From Eggerthia catenaformis OT 569 = DSM 20559 (GTDB taxonomy: Bacteria > Bacillota_I > Bacilli_A > Erysipelotrichales > Coprobacillaceae): a stretch of DNA of 64,000 nt. The position numbers and the translations under genes are program-made. Where the stretch lies: contig NZ_KB446646.1 in assembly GCF_000340375.1 (NCBI RefSeq), forward strand, positions 62,001 to 126,000, in the 5' to 3' direction. Positions 52,256 through 61,700 of the stretch are shown piece after piece. Within the stretch, counting starts at the first letter, position 1. The number at the start of each line of letters is the position of its first letter. The notes under the pieces are model-generated. The model saw nothing but the letters and a program-made list of their open reading frames with translations, had not been told where the DNA came from and made no database searches.

Positions 52256-53319
52256 GTAAGCTATTATTATGTATACTTTTAGTACTGGCTTCAGGCTGTT
52301 CATTTTCTAAGAAAGAAGCTATTGATTATGAATTAGGTGTTATTGAAACGACTACTCTGGATCGTAAAACAAGATTTCTTTATCTTGATAAGAATTTGAA
52401 TATTGTCAGAAAAGACCATTATAAAGCAAGTACAACTTCTTCCAGTGCTGAAAATCCTTCTTATCAAGGCAGAAAAGTTTATTTTGTTCCTAATGGATTA
52501 ACTGATGAAGGAATTGAAAAGAAGATATTAGAAGTTGATAGGGATACTCATCAAATTAAATCTTATGATGTAAATAGGGTAAATCTTCAAGGTATTGCTG
52601 TCAATGAGAAATATACTTATACGATAAGTAATGATAATACAATTACTTATATCACACAAACAGACTATCATAATAAAAAAGTAAAAGAATTAACTTTTCA
52701 TGATATTATTACTCTTACTGTTTTAAAAGCTAATGATAAGATTATTGTTCCTTATGGGCTTATAAAAAAGACAGAAAAACAATTAATAAATATTTATGAT
52801 ACAGAATTAAATTTAATTAAGAAACTGGATTTATCAAAATATGGTCATGGTATTACAAGATTAATAGTTATAGGAAATAAAGCTTATATGCCTATTTCAT
52901 CAAAGTTTAATTATAATACTTATGATAATGATAATAATAATTTGATTGCAGAGTTAGATTTAAAGACATTGAATTATAATATTATTAAGCTTAAGGCATC
53001 TGAGGTGGGAGATGTATCTTTTTATAAAGATTGGCTGGTAGTGGTTAATTCTGATGCACCTCGTTATGAGGGAAATAAAATAACATTCTATCATACCAAG
53101 ACTAAAGAAGAGAAAGTTTATGAATTAAAGGATCATCTTGCCAGAATAGAAAGGACAGGAGATTATTTTTATGGATTGTCATATATAAAGGATGGTTATA
53201 AGATTACCAGATATTCAATTAAGGATAATATGAAGGAGCTGAACAGTAAGAAATTTTATCCGTCTAAAGGGTATAGTGTACATTATTATTGTTCAAATAT
53301 TTTTGTAAAGAATAATTAA
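52252..53319 (+). CDS. Lipoprotein of unknown function, copy 2
   Basis: 355 residues with a lipobox (VLASGC, Cys about 16) and the same beta-rich layout as the lipoprotein at 21499-22584. Shared stretches include ELGVIET, ITQTDY-x-NKKVKEL and FYHTKTKEEK. The divergence is spread over the whole length, so the duplication is not recent. It has lost its hydrolase partner but kept promoter, leader ORF and ribosome site, so it is probably still expressed. Function unknown. Confidence 0.75.
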   Translation: MSKLLLCILLVLASGCSFSKKEAIDYELGVIETTTLDRKTRFLYLDKNLNIVRKDHYKASTTSSSAENPSYQGRKVYFVPNGLTDEGIEKKILEVDRDTHQIKSYDVNRVNLQGIAVNEKYTYTISNDNTITYITQTDYHNKKVKELTFHDIITLTVLKANDKIIVPYGLIKKTEKQLINIYDTELNLIKKLDLSKYGHGITRLIVIGNKAYMPISSKFNYNTYDNDNNNLIAELDLKTLNYNIIKLKASEVGDVSFYKDWLVVVNSDAPRYEGNKITFYHTKTKEEKVYELKDHLARIERTGDYFYGLSYIKDGYKITRYSIKDNMKELNSKKFYPSKGYSVHYYCSNIFVKNN

Positions 53320-53324
53320 ATTTT

Positions 53325-53354
53325 AAAATCCGACTTATAAGAGTTGGATTTTTT
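53325..53354 (+). terminator. Terminator after lipoprotein copy 2
   Basis: AAATCCGACTT-ATA-AGAGTTGGATTT (with one G-U pair) followed by T residues. Confidence 0.7.
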
Positions 53355-53388
53355 CTTTGTATGGCTTACAATATAAAGGGTGATAAAA

Positions 53389-54216
53389 ATGAATATCGTA
53401 TTACAGACAGATTTTTCTAATACATGGGGCGGAGTAGCCAGTATGAAAGGAATTATAAAAAGTGTCAATGATTCATTAGATATTATTGATTTAACACATG
53501 ATATTGATAAATTTAATGTCTTTGAAGCATCACTTTCATTACATCGAGTCATTCCTTACTGGCCTTCTCAGACTATCTTTATTTCAGTGGTAGATCCGGG
53601 AGTAGGCAGTGAAAGACTGCCGCTGGCTTGTCTGACGAACAGTGGCAAGTATATTTTTTCTCCTGATAATGGATCTTTAACACATATGAAGAAACATATT
53701 GCTCAATCAAGAATAATAGATTGGAAGTATGGTTTAAGAAATGAAGGATCTGTTTTTGATGGCAGAGATTTATTTGCGAATGCTGCCGCATTACTGGCAG
53801 ATGAGCAGATTACATTTGAAGAACTGGGTAAAGAATATCCTGTAGAATATTTATCAGAGTGTGAAGAATATAGTATTCGTCCTTTTTTAGAATTGCATAA
53901 GACTTCAGGATTTATAATGACCGGTAATAGGCATTTTGGCGGTATTGAATTAAACATTAAGAATAAGGATTTTGATAATTGTGACTTTGATTTTGGTGAT
54001 AAGGTTAATATAGTTATTAAGAATAATGAATGTATTTTATTTGATGAAGAAGTTAAGTATCATAAAGCTTTTAGTTTTGTTTCTAAAGGAAAGGCTATTC
54101 TTTATCCCGGAAGCAGCGGTTTTTTATCTTTAGATATTAATCAGGGACATTTTATGAATACTTATAATGTTAGTGCCGGTAAAGATTATCAAGTAATAAT
54201 ATCTAAAAAACCATGA
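53389..54216 (+). CDS. SAM hydrolase/adenosyltransferase family (DUF62) protein
   Basis: 275 residues from the ATG at 53389 (AAAGGGTG upstream; a GTG at 53380 is less likely). The DUF62 motifs are in order: QTDFS at the N-terminus, IDLTHDI, VVDPGVGSER, FSPDNGSL, then VFDGRD, where the family normally has FHGRD. The enzyme class turns S-adenosylmethionine into adenosine and methionine; relatives are SAM chlorinase and fluorinase. Asp124 replaces the histidine thought to orient the attacking water. It may have altered chemistry or be inactive. Confidence 0.85.
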   Translation: MNIVLQTDFSNTWGGVASMKGIIKSVNDSLDIIDLTHDIDKFNVFEASLSLHRVIPYWPSQTIFISVVDPGVGSERLPLACLTNSGKYIFSPDNGSLTHMKKHIAQSRIIDWKYGLRNEGSVFDGRDLFANAAALLADEQITFEELGKEYPVEYLSECEEYSIRPFLELHKTSGFIMTGNRHFGGIELNIKNKDFDNCDFDFGDKVNIVIKNNECILFDEEVKYHKAFSFVSKGKAILYPGSSGFLSLDINQGHFMNTYNVSAGKDYQVIISKKP

Positions 54217-54241
54217 AATTTCTTTCCCTTTCTAAGATGAA

Positions 54242-54270
54242 TTGAAAACGCTTAGAATTAATGATATGAT
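54242..54270 (+). promoter_or_regulatory. Promoter and cre site of the mannose PTS operon
   Basis: TTGAAA, a 17-base spacer and TATGAT. TGAAAACGCTTAGA (54243-54256) overlaps the -35 and matches the CcpA operator consensus at all but one defined position, predicting repression in the presence of preferred sugars. A short inverted repeat (AAGACT-ACCAAG-AGTCTT) lies just downstream. Confidence 0.75.
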
Positions 54271-54323
54271 GATATTAAGTAAGACTACCAAGAGTCTTAA
54301 ATAATTTGGAAGGGAGAGATAAA

Positions 54324-55301
54324 ATGGTAGGAATTATCATTGCGAGTCATGGAAAGTTTGCTGAAGGTATCTTTCAGTCAGGCAGTATGATCTTTGGTGA
54401 TCAGGCAAATGTTAAAGCATGTACATTAATGCCCAGTGAAGGTCCTGAAGCAATTAAGGCAAAGATGGAAGAAGCCATTGCTTCATTTGATGATCAGGAA
54501 GAAATATTATTTCTGATTGATTTATGGGGTGGGACACCATTTAATCAGGCAAGTGCTTTAATCGATGGTCATGAAGACAAATGGGCAATTGTTGCCGGAT
54601 TAAATTTACCTATGCTGATTGAATGTTATGCTTCACGCTTATCTATGACTTCAGCACACGATATTGCAGCACATATCTTAAAGACTGCTAGAGAAGGTGT
54701 AAAAATCAAGCCGGAAAGTCTCGATATTGCTGAAGAAAGGAAGATTGAGATGCCAATTCATCAGGGAGCTATTCCTGAAGGAACAGTACTTGGTGATGGC
54801 AAGATCAAGTATGTACTTGCTAGAATTGATACAAGACTGCTTCATGGTCAGGTTGCTACTGCATGGACAAAAGCAGTGAGTCCGACACGTATTATTGCTG
54901 TATCGGATGCTGTATCAAAAGATAGTCTTAGAAAAACAATGATTGAGCAAGCTGCACCGCCGGGTGTTAAAGCAAACGTTGTTCCTATTTCTAAGATGCT
55001 TAAGGTGGATCAGGATCCACGGTTTGGGAATACTAAAGCGATGCTTTTGTTTGAAAATCCACAGGATGCTTTAGAAGCTATTGAAGGCGGTATTAAGATT
55101 AAAGAGCTGAATCTAGGTTCTGTTGCTCACAGCAACGGGAAGGTTGCAATCACAAAAGCCGTTTCTTTAGGAAAAGAAGATGTTGATGCATTAGAAAAGC
55201 TGATTTCTTTAGGTGTTAAGATTGATGTCAGAAAAGTACCATCTGATAGTCCGGAAGATATTCAGTCAATATTAAAAAAAGCAAAAGCGGAATTAAAGTA
55301 A
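54324..55301 (+). CDS. manX: PTS mannose-family component IIAB
   Basis: 325 residues from the ATG at 54324 (AAGGGAGAG upstream); an upstream TTG at 54306 would include the ribosome site. The IIA domain has its phospho-His in IIASHGKFA and LWGGTPFNQA. A linker (about 130-165) joins it to the IIB domain, whose phospho-His is in RIDTRLLHGQVATAW. It passes phosphate from HPr to the sugar. It is the first gene of a IIAB-IIC-IID operon. Confidence 0.96.
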   Translation: MVGIIIASHGKFAEGIFQSGSMIFGDQANVKACTLMPSEGPEAIKAKMEEAIASFDDQEEILFLIDLWGGTPFNQASALIDGHEDKWAIVAGLNLPMLIECYASRLSMTSAHDIAAHILKTAREGVKIKPESLDIAEERKIEMPIHQGAIPEGTVLGDGKIKYVLARIDTRLLHGQVATAWTKAVSPTRIIAVSDAVSKDSLRKTMIEQAAPPGVKANVVPISKMLKVDQDPRFGNTKAMLLFENPQDALEAIEGGIKIKELNLGSVAHSNGKVAITKAVSLGKEDVDALEKLISLGVKIDVRKVPSDSPEDIQSILKKAKAELK

Positions 55302-55311
55302 AGGAGATATT

Positions 55312-56124
55312 ATGTCAATAATTACAATAATAATGATTGTTATCGTTGCATTTTTGGCTGGTATGGAAGGTATTTTGGATCAATGGCAGTTCCATCAGCC
55401 ATTAGTTGCATGTACATTAATTGGTTTAGTTACAGGACACTTGCAAGAAGGAATTGTTCTTGGCGGTGCTCTTCAAATGATGGCTCTTGGCTGGGCTAAT
55501 GTTGGGGCGGCAGTTGCACCCGATGCGGCATTAGCTTCTGTAGCTTCAGCAATCATTCTGGTATTAGGCTTAAAGGGTGGAACAACAAATGTTACAACTG
55601 CTATTAATACATCAATTGCAGTTGCTATCCCTTTATCAGTAGCCGGTTTATTCTTAACTATGATTTGTCGTACAATTGCTATTCCGATGGTTCATTTTAT
55701 GGATGCAGAAGCTGAAAAAGGCAATATTAAAGGTGTTGAACTCTGGCATATTCTAGCGATTGGATTACAGGGTATTCGTATTGCGATTCCGGCACTGGCT
55801 TTGTGTATTGTTCCTCCGGAAGCAGTTACCAATGCTTTAAATGCTATGCCGGCATGGTTATCAGGCGGTATGGTTGTTGGCGGCGGTATGGTTGCTGCTG
55901 TCGGTTATGCGATGGTTATTAATATGATGGCAACAAAAGAGGTATGGCCATTCTTCATTATCGGTTTCTGTTTAGCAGCAATCAGTCAGTTAACACTTAT
56001 TGCTTTAGGTTTAATCGGTTTAAGCTTAGCACTCATTTATCTTGGATTAAAAGAGAAGTCAGGTTCATCAGGCGGTAATTCCGGATCAGGAGATCCGTTA
56101 GGTGATATTCTGAATGATTATTAG
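55312..56124 (+). CDS. manY: PTS mannose-family component IIC
   Basis: 270 residues, many membrane segments. The N-terminus (MEGILDQWQFHQPLVACTLIG) and GGALQMMALGWANVGAAVAPDAALASV are hallmarks of ManY. The C-terminus is Gly/Ser-rich. With IID it forms the sugar channel. Lactococcal homologues are the receptor for class II bacteriocins. AAAGGAG precedes the ATG. Confidence 0.96.
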   Translation: MSIITIIMIVIVAFLAGMEGILDQWQFHQPLVACTLIGLVTGHLQEGIVLGGALQMMALGWANVGAAVAPDAALASVASAIILVLGLKGGTTNVTTAINTSIAVAIPLSVAGLFLTMICRTIAIPMVHFMDAEAEKGNIKGVELWHILAIGLQGIRIAIPALALCIVPPEAVTNALNAMPAWLSGGMVVGGGMVAAVGYAMVINMMATKEVWPFFIIGFCLAAISQLTLIALGLIGLSLALIYLGLKEKSGSSGGNSGSGDPLGDILNDY

Positions 56125-56141
56125 GATCGGAGGTAAAGAAA

Positions 56142-57059
56142 ATGACTGAAAAAATAAAGCTCACAAAGAAAGATAGATTTGCGGTTGCAGTTAGACATCA
56201 GTACCTTCAAGGTTCTTGGAACTATGAGCGTATGCAAAATGGCGGTTGGTGTTATTCTATTATTCCTGCAATCAAGAAGTTATATAGTAATAAAGAAGAT
56301 AGGATTGCTGCATTAAAAAGACATTTGGAGTTCTATAATACACATCCATATGTTTCTGCACCTGTTATGGGTGTTACACTGGCTTTAGAAGAAGAAAGAG
56401 CCAATGGTGTTGAAGTCGATAATGCAACAATCCAAGGGGTAAAAGTCGGTATGATGGGACCTCTTGCCGGGGTTGGAGATCCTGTATTCTGGTTTACGGC
56501 TCGTCCTATTTTAGGAGCATTAGGGGCATCATTAGCTTTAGGTGGCAGTATTATCGGACCTTTATTATTCTTTGTAGTATGGAATATATTAAGATTTGGG
56601 TTTATCTGGTATACACAGGAATTTGGTTATAAACTGGGAACAGAGATTACTAAAGACTTATCCGGAGGATTGCTTGGTAAAATCACTCAGGGGGCCTCTA
56701 TTCTTGGTATGTTTGTGATTGGCAGCTTAGTACAGCGCTGGGTAAGTATTAACTTTACACCTATTGTTTCAAAGGTTACACAATCTCCGGGAGCATATAT
56801 TGACTGGGGCAAGCTTGCATCAGGAGCAAGAGGTATTAAAGAAGCATTAATCCAGTATAACAGTCTCGGTGCTAACGGCTTAGATAAAGTAAAGATCACA
56901 ACTCTTCAGGAAAACTTGGATTCATTGATTCCGGGTCTGGCTGCTGTATTGTTAACTTTATTGATTTGTCAGTTATTAAAGAAAAAGGTATCGCCAATTG
57001 TTATTATTGTTTGTCTGTTCGTTGTCGGTATCTTAGCTAGATTAGCACATCTTATGTAA
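56142..57059 (+). CDS. manZ: PTS mannose-family component IID
   Basis: 305 residues. The soluble N-terminal part has GSWNYERMQNGGWCYSIIPA and HPYVSAPVMGVTLALEEE, followed by MMGPLAGVGDPVFW, all standard for ManZ; the C-terminal half is membrane-bound. It completes the IIC/IID pore. CGGAGG precedes the ATG. Confidence 0.96.
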   Translation: MTEKIKLTKKDRFAVAVRHQYLQGSWNYERMQNGGWCYSIIPAIKKLYSNKEDRIAALKRHLEFYNTHPYVSAPVMGVTLALEEERANGVEVDNATIQGVKVGMMGPLAGVGDPVFWFTARPILGALGASLALGGSIIGPLLFFVVWNILRFGFIWYTQEFGYKLGTEITKDLSGGLLGKITQGASILGMFVIGSLVQRWVSINFTPIVSKVTQSPGAYIDWGKLASGARGIKEALIQYNSLGANGLDKVKITTLQENLDSLIPGLAAVLLTLLICQLLKKKVSPIVIIVCLFVVGILARLAHLM

Positions 57060-57080
57060 TAAATATCAGGGAGAAATGAT

Positions 57081-57461
57081 ATGGTTCGTTCACTCAATTC
57101 AAGGGTTGATTTAACAATTGATGCAACATCCTATTTCGGATTGGCCAGCTATGGTAAGGTCATGATAGGAAATACAGCATTTGAATTTTATAATGATCGT
57201 AATGTATCGGATTATATTCAAATACCTTGGGATGAGGTTGATTATATTGCCGCCTCTGTAATGATAGGTGGAAAATGGATCAGCAGGTTTTCTATCTTTA
57301 CAAAGAGTAATGGAAATTTCTCTTTTTCAACGAAGGATAATAAAAAAACTTTAAGAGCTGTCAATCAATATATCCCTTCAGAAAAATTACGTAAATCACT
57401 GACATTTTTACAGGTTATTAAAAGAGGATTCTTCTCTCTTTTTAAGAAGAAGGATTCTTGA
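57081..57461 (+). CDS. manO: DUF956 protein (ManO)
   Basis: 126 residues of the DUF956 family that regularly follows manXYZ in Bacillota. VDLTIDATSYFGLASYGKVM at the N-terminus and WDEVDYIAASVMIGGKWISRF are the conserved parts. It has been suggested to influence the mannose PTS. It is soluble with a basic tail. The last gene of the operon before a strong terminator. Confidence 0.85.
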   Translation: MVRSLNSRVDLTIDATSYFGLASYGKVMIGNTAFEFYNDRNVSDYIQIPWDEVDYIAASVMIGGKWISRFSIFTKSNGNFSFSTKDNKKTLRAVNQYIPSEKLRKSLTFLQVIKRGFFSLFKKKDS

Positions 57462-57466
57462 TATTA

Positions 57467-57498
57467 AAAAAAGTATATCAGTTATGATATACTTTTTT
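57467..57498 (+). terminator. Terminator after the mannose PTS operon
   Basis: AAAAAAGTATATCA-GTTA-TGATATACTTTTTT, a 14-base-pair stem. Confidence 0.9.
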
Positions 57499-57524
57499 GA
57501 TTGTTTTTATTTTTGAAATAGTCC

Positions 57525-57553
57525 TTGAAATACAAAATTTTTCGTTATATACT
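57525..57553 (+). promoter_or_regulatory. Promoter of carAB
   Basis: TTGAAA, a 17-base spacer and TATACT, about 20 bases ahead of the leader ORF. Confidence 0.75.
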
Positions 57554-57574
57554 ACTACAGAAGGAGTGAGAGGA

Positions 57575-57658
57575 ATGACTTTAGTATATAGAAAAAATAA
57601 GAAAGACAATCCTATATATCTTCAGGTGTTTTATTCTCATTTTTATATTTCTATTTAA
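57575..57658 (+). CDS. carAB leader peptide
   Basis: A 27-residue frame, MTLVYRKNKKDNPIYLQVFY and seven more residues, behind GAAGGAGTGAG-type spacing. Its last dozen codons are extremely U-rich in the RNA, and its stop codon (57656-57658) touches the 5' arm of the terminator hairpin. There is one Arg and no Arg run, which speaks against arginine-codon stalling. The layout matches the E. coli pyrBI leader, where U-rich pausing lets the ribosome catch up and block the terminator when UTP is low. Confidence 0.6.
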   Translation: MTLVYRKNKKDNPIYLQVFYSHFYISI

Positions 57659-57692
57659 GACATATCATCGTATATTGATATGTCTTTTTTTT
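57658..57692 (+). terminator. Attenuator hairpin ahead of carA
   Basis: AGACATATCA, an eight-base loop, TGATATGTCT and eight T. It lies between the leader ORF and carA, so it must be bypassed for carAB expression. Confidence 0.8.
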
Positions 57693-57712
57693 AAAAGAAA
57701 AGAGGTTAAATG

Positions 57713-58789
57713 ATGAAAGCATATTTGATTTTAGAAGATGGTCATGTATTTGAAGGAGAAAGCTTTGGATCAGATAAGGAAATTATCAGTGAATTTGTTT
57801 TTAATACATCTATGACAGGCTATACAGAAGTATTAACTGATCCTTCTTATGCCGGTCAGAGTGTTGTGATGACATATCCATTAATAGGAAACTATGGTGT
57901 ATCTTATAAGGATCAGGAATCTAATCATCCTTTTGTAGAAGGATTTGTGATTCATGAACTATCAAGAATAGGATCAAACTTTAGAATGCATATGAGTCTT
58001 AATGATTATATGATAGAAAATAATATTCCCGGTATTCAAGGTGTAGATACCAGAGCTATTACTAAGATTATTAGAATGCATGGCTGTATGAATGGGATGA
58101 TTACAACACATAAATATCAGGTTCATGAAGTTTTAGATAAAATCAAAGCTTTTAAAGTAACAGGAACTGTTGAAAGATGTACCTGTGATACCAGCTATAA
58201 GATAGGGAATGGAAATATAAGAGTGGCTTTATTAGATTTTGGAGCAAAAAGAAATATTGCTAAAGAACTTGCAAAAAGAGGATGTGAAGTTACCGTTTTA
58301 CCGGCTTCTACTAAAGCAAAGACTATTATTAATGATCATTATGATGGTATTATGCTTTCTAATGGCCCCGGAGATCCATCAGAGAATATAGAGATTATTG
58401 AAGAAATAAAGATATTATCACAAACAGATATTCCTATTTTTGCGATTTGTTTAGGACACCAGATGTTAGCATTAGCTCATGGGTTTGAAACAGAAAAGCT
58501 TAAATTTGGACATCATGGAGCTAATCATCCGGTTAAGGACTTAAATACAGGAAGAGTTTATATTTCTACTCAGAATCATAATTATGTGATTAAAGATCAT
58601 ACGATTGATAAGAATATCGCAAAACCATGGTTTATAAATGTAAATGATGGAACAATAGAAGGAATGGATTATCTTAACAAAAGAATTAAGAGTGTCCAGT
58701 TTCATCCTGAAGCAAGTGCCGGACCGCATGATACAGCTTATTTATTTGATGAATTCATTAAAATGATAGGAGGAAATAAAAATGCCTAG
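57713..58789 (+). CDS. carA: Carbamoyl-phosphate synthase small chain
   Basis: 358 residues from the second of two adjacent ATGs (57710 and 57713), which gives better spacing to AGAGG. The glutaminase domain has its nucleophile in AICLGHQMLALAHG and the His/Glu in QFHPEA; the N-terminal domain opens MKAYLILEDGHVFEGESFGS. It passes ammonia to CarB for carbamoyl phosphate, used for pyrimidines and arginine. It overlaps carB by eight bases and lies behind the attenuator. Confidence 0.96.
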   Translation: MKAYLILEDGHVFEGESFGSDKEIISEFVFNTSMTGYTEVLTDPSYAGQSVVMTYPLIGNYGVSYKDQESNHPFVEGFVIHELSRIGSNFRMHMSLNDYMIENNIPGIQGVDTRAITKIIRMHGCMNGMITTHKYQVHEVLDKIKAFKVTGTVERCTCDTSYKIGNGNIRVALLDFGAKRNIAKELAKRGCEVTVLPASTKAKTIINDHYDGIMLSNGPGDPSENIEIIEEIKILSQTDIPIFAICLGHQMLALAHGFETEKLKFGHHGANHPVKDLNTGRVYISTQNHNYVIKDHTIDKNIAKPWFINVNDGTIEGMDYLNKRIKSVQFHPEASAGPHDTAYLFDEFIKMIGGNKNA

Positions 58790-61700
58790 AAGAGAAGATA
58801 TTAAAAAAGTATTAGTCATTGGTTCTGGTCCTATTATTATTGGACAGGCAGCAGAATTTGATTATGCGGGAACACAGGCATGTCGTGCTTTAAAAGAAGA
58901 AGGAATAGAAGTTGTGTTAATTAATTCCAATCCGGCTACTATCATGACAGATAAAGATATTGCTGATCATGTTTATATTGAACCGCTCACAATACCAACT
59001 GTAAAACATTTGATTGAAGTAGAAAAACCGGATTCTATTTTACCTACATTGGGTGGACAGAATGCTTTAAATATTGCGATGGCATTGGCTGATGAAGGCT
59101 TCTTAGAAGCACATCATGTACAAACGATTGGAACTGATACAAATACAATTAAAGAAGCGGAAGATCGGGAATTATTTAAAGAATTAATGGAGAAAATCAA
59201 GGAACCGATAGCTCCAAGTACCATCGTGAATGAAGTAGAAGATGCTTTAATATATGCTAAAGAAATAGGTTATCCGGTCGTTGTGAGACCGGCCTATACT
59301 TTAGGAGGAACAGGAGGAGGCATTGCTTCTAATGAAAAAGAGCTTCATGATATTTGTTCCAATGGACTAAGGCTTTCAAGAGTTTCTCAATGCTTAATTG
59401 AAAAGAGTATTGCCGGATGGAAAGAGATAGAATATGAAGTTATGAGAGATGGTGAAGGGAATTGTATTACAGTATGTAATATGGAGAATGTAGATCCGGT
59501 AGGTGTTCATACCGGAGATAGTGTTGTTGTTGCACCATCACAGACATTGGGTGATCGAGAATATCAGATGTTAAGAAGCTCAGCATTGAATATTATTACT
59601 GCTTTAAATATAAAAGGGGGATGTAATGTCCAGTTTGCATTAAATCCTTATAGTTTTGAATACTGTGTGATTGAAGTCAATCCCAGAGTATCACGTTCTT
59701 CCGCTTTAGCTTCTAAGGCAACAGGATATCCTATTGCTAAACTGGCTGCTAAAATAGCTTTAGGTTATACATTGGATGAAATAGTTAATGCTGTTACAGG
59801 AAAAACTTATGCTTCATTTGAACCGGCATTAGATTATATTGTATGTAAGATACCAAAATGGCCATTTGATAAATTCTATGATGCTTCAAGAACATTGGGA
59901 ACACAAATGAAAGCAACCGGAGAAGTAATGTCTATCTGTGATAACTTTGAAGGAGCTTTAATGAAAGCATTACGTTCATTAGAACAGAATGTTTATTATT
60001 TAAATCTAGAATCATTAAAGGATAAGGATACTCTTTATCTAAGAAAGAAATTAAAAGATATAGATGATCAAAGGTTATTTGTGATAGCTGAATCATTAAG
60101 AAAAGGTATATCTATTCAAGAGATTCATGAAATTACAAAGATAGATATATGGTTTATAGATAAGATAAGATATCTTGTTCAGATAGAAGAAAGGTTAAGA
60201 TCCCAACCTCTTACAATAGAATTATTAAAAGAAGCAAAGAAAAGAGAATTTCCTGATTCAGTAATCTCAGAGCTATCAGGAATGAAATCAGATAGAATTA
60301 GACAATTAAGATTAGAAAATAAGATTACAGCAGCTTTTAAGACTGTTGATACATGTGCTGCTGAATTTGATGCAGATACACCTTATTTCTATTCAATCTT
60401 TGGCGGTGAACATGAAATACAGCCATCTCATAATCGTAAAAAGGTCATGGTCTTAGGATCAGGACCAATTAGAATAGGGCAAGGTATTGAATTTGATTTC
60501 TGTTCAGTTCATTGTGTCTGGGCATTAAAAGAGATTGGATATGAAACAATTATTGTGAATAATAATCCTGAAACTGTATCAACAGATTTTGATATTGCAG
60601 ATAGATTATATTTTGAACCGCTGACAGATGAAGATGTCAGAGAAATTGTAGATTTAGAACAGCCTGATGGTGCTATTGTTCAGTTTGGCGGACAGACTGC
60701 TATTAAGCTGACACAGGCATTAATGGAAATGGGAGTTAAGATTCTGGGAACATCTGCTGATGATGTAGATGCCGCTGAAGATAGAGAAAGATTTGATGAA
60801 ATATTAGAAAAATGCGGTATTGACAGACCGCAGGGACAAACAGTCTTTACTGTTGAAGAAGCTTTAGAAGCAGCGAATGAACTGGGCTATCCGGTTTTGG
60901 TCAGACCATCTTATGTATTAGGTGGAGCAGGTATGGAAATAGCCTTAAATGATGGAGATGTAAAGAAATTTATCGGTCATATTAATGAACAGTTTCAGGA
61001 ACATCCAATTTTAATAGATAAGTATCTATCGGGTAAAGAATGTGAAGTAGATGCAATATGTGATGAATATGGTGTTTTAATCCCCGGTATTATGGAACAT
61101 GTAGAAAGAGCCGGTGTTCACTCGGGAGATTCTATCTCCGTTTATCCTCCACAAAAGATTAAACAAGAAATGAAAGATATAATTGTTGAATATACAAAAA
61201 GATTAGCTGATGCATTACATGTTAGAGGACTTATTAATATTCAGTTTATTGTCTATGAAGATCAGGTATATGTTATTGAGGTTAATCCAAGATCATCACG
61301 TACAATTCCTTATATTTCTAAAGTAACCGGTATTCCTCTTGTTAAAGTGGCAACTAAGGTCATTATGGGACAGTCTATTAAAGATCAGGGATATGATTAT
61401 GGGATTGTTCCGGAAAAAGAAACAATCGCAATTAAAATGCCGGTATTCTCGTTTGAAAAGATTACCGGAGCTGAAATAAGTTTAGGACCGGAAATGAAAT
61501 CAACAGGAGAAGTATTAGGAATCTCTAAAGACTTTGATGAAGCAATGTATAAAGCATTTATTGGAACAGGTATTGATCTTCCTAAGAAAAAAAATATTAT
61601 CTGTACAATCAAAGAGTCTTCAAAAAATGAATTTCTTCCAATCGCAAAACAATATCATGACTTTGGTTATGATCTCTATGGTACCAAAGGAACCTATCAG

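Noticed and set aside
57575-57658. carAB leader as an arginine-codon attenuator
   Set aside because: The peptide has one Arg and no clustered Arg or related codons, so stalling on arginine starvation is not supported.
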